From NCBI GenBank assembly GCA_947496215.1, contig CANMCF010000008.1, positions 62,001 to 126,000 of the forward strand: 64,000 nt of DNA. The letters run 5' to 3'. The stretch is from an uncultured Bizionia sp. GTDB lineage: Bacteria > Bacteroidota > Bacteroidia > Flavobacteriales > Flavobacteriaceae. This document shows positions 63,769 through 64,000 of the stretch, one piece after another (the first letter of the stretch is position 1; each line of letters starts with the position of its first letter). Both the position numbers and the translations under genes were made by a program. Under the pieces are notes generated by a model that saw only the letters and a program-made list of their open reading frames with translations, ran no database searches and was not told where the DNA came from.

Positions 63769-64000
63769 ATGAAAATTCACAACATATCATCTAAAAACTC
63801 CGTCTTGAATACTTTTATTGCCGAGATAAGAGATGTCGACACGCAAAAAGACACTATGCGCTTTAGACGTAACATTGAACGTATTGGGGAAGTTTTGGGT
63901 TATGAGATGAGCAAGACTTTCTCCTACGAGCCAAAAGAAATACAGACCCCTTTGGACAAGACAACTACGGACATCTATGAAAACGATTTGGTCTTATGTT
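63769..64000 (+). CDS. upp: Uracil phosphoribosyltransferase, start only
   Basis: Translation from the ATG at 63769 runs open to the edge: MKIHNISSKNSVLNTFIAEI then RDVDTQKDTMRFRRNIERIGEVLGYEMSK. The LRDxxT/FRRNIERIGExLGYE pattern is that of flavobacterial Upp, which converts uracil and PRPP to UMP. The last two thirds are outside the window. Confidence 0.85.
   Translation, partial: MKIHNISSKNSVLNTFIAEIRDVDTQKDTMRFRRNIERIGEVLGYEMSKTFSYEPKEIQTPLDKTTTDIYENDLVLC

Noticed and set aside
1-64000. CRISPR arrays, tRNA, rRNA, insertion sequences or prophage
   Set aside because: No regularly spaced repeats, cloverleaf-like sequences, transposase or phage structural genes were noticed; the S74 protein alone does not indicate a phage.

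Overview
The window is AT-rich DNA from a member of the Bacteroidota, most likely a marine Flavobacteriaceae. Evidence: promoter -7 elements of the TAnnTTTG type, an F-type ATPase operon without beta and epsilon genes, a PorW/SprE-type TPR lipoprotein of the type IX secretion system (T9SS), a T9SS C-terminal sorting domain on a secreted metalloprotease, DUF4292, DUF5687 and DUF4254 proteins, and an atpB product with a long N-terminal extension. I saw no rRNA, tRNA, CRISPR array, transposase or phage gene.

Region 1 (1-3176, minus strand): a partial TSUP-family permease, a bidirectional terminator-like hairpin, and a 695-residue flavin-monooxygenase-like protein with C-terminal membrane segments.

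Region 2 (3177-5274): about 2.1 kb without intact genes. Its right half holds three tandem units, each with a promoter-like TATAT element, a leader with an absolutely conserved 28-nt hairpin element, and the start of a NusG-like gene. The gene is decayed in unit 1, truncated in unit 2 and intact in unit 3 (5275). A related hairpin with a different stem sequence faces the other way at 3704-3733.

Region 3 (5275-28813, plus strand): a 23.5 kb biosynthetic locus, the main discovery of the window. It encodes a NusG/UpxY/LoaP-like antiterminator, then a PQS-type alkylquinolone set: PqsA-like ligase, PqsB-like (no catalytic Cys), PqsC-like (Cys and His, no Asn), PqsD, PqsE, a two-gene anthranilate synthase and a PqsH-like FAD monooxygenase. 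Interleaved are a dedicated ACP, KS, CLF-like KS, ketoreductase and dehydratase (the composition of a highly reducing type II PKS), a CrtI-like oxidoreductase, an AurF-like diiron oxygenase, an SCP2 protein and a PPTase. An RND/MMPL exporter with a LolA-like protein and an outer-membrane protein, a DAHP synthase and a TrxR-like ferredoxin-NADP reductase complete it. The inferred product is a quinolone carrying an unsaturated or polyenyl side chain, possibly 3-hydroxylated and/or N-oxidised, made from a locally supplied anthranilate pool and exported by a dedicated system.

Region 4 (28876-41240): housekeeping genes: dprA, an orphan response regulator, a SPOR protein, a thioesterase, then a minus-strand operon flippase - dut - sugar nucleotidyltransferase - TPR - DUF4292 - EnvC-like, followed by a small lipoprotein and a putative GH64-like protein.

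Region 5 (41341-54104, minus): PorW/SprE-like lipoprotein - bactofilin - AtpZ-like - small membrane protein - atpB-E-F-H-A-G with a strong terminator, and upstream of it a PadR-regulated ABC exporter operon whose third gene has an ATG one nucleotide out of frame.

Region 6 (54118-64000): a PadR-type palindrome, a PaaE-like reductase, a T9SS metalloprotease flanked by diverged direct repeats of about 170 bp, a membrane AraC regulator, an S74 tail-fibre-type protein, a GT9 glycosyltransferase, a DUF4254 protein and the start of upp. All calls were made by reading the sequence and from memory of the families; no search was run.
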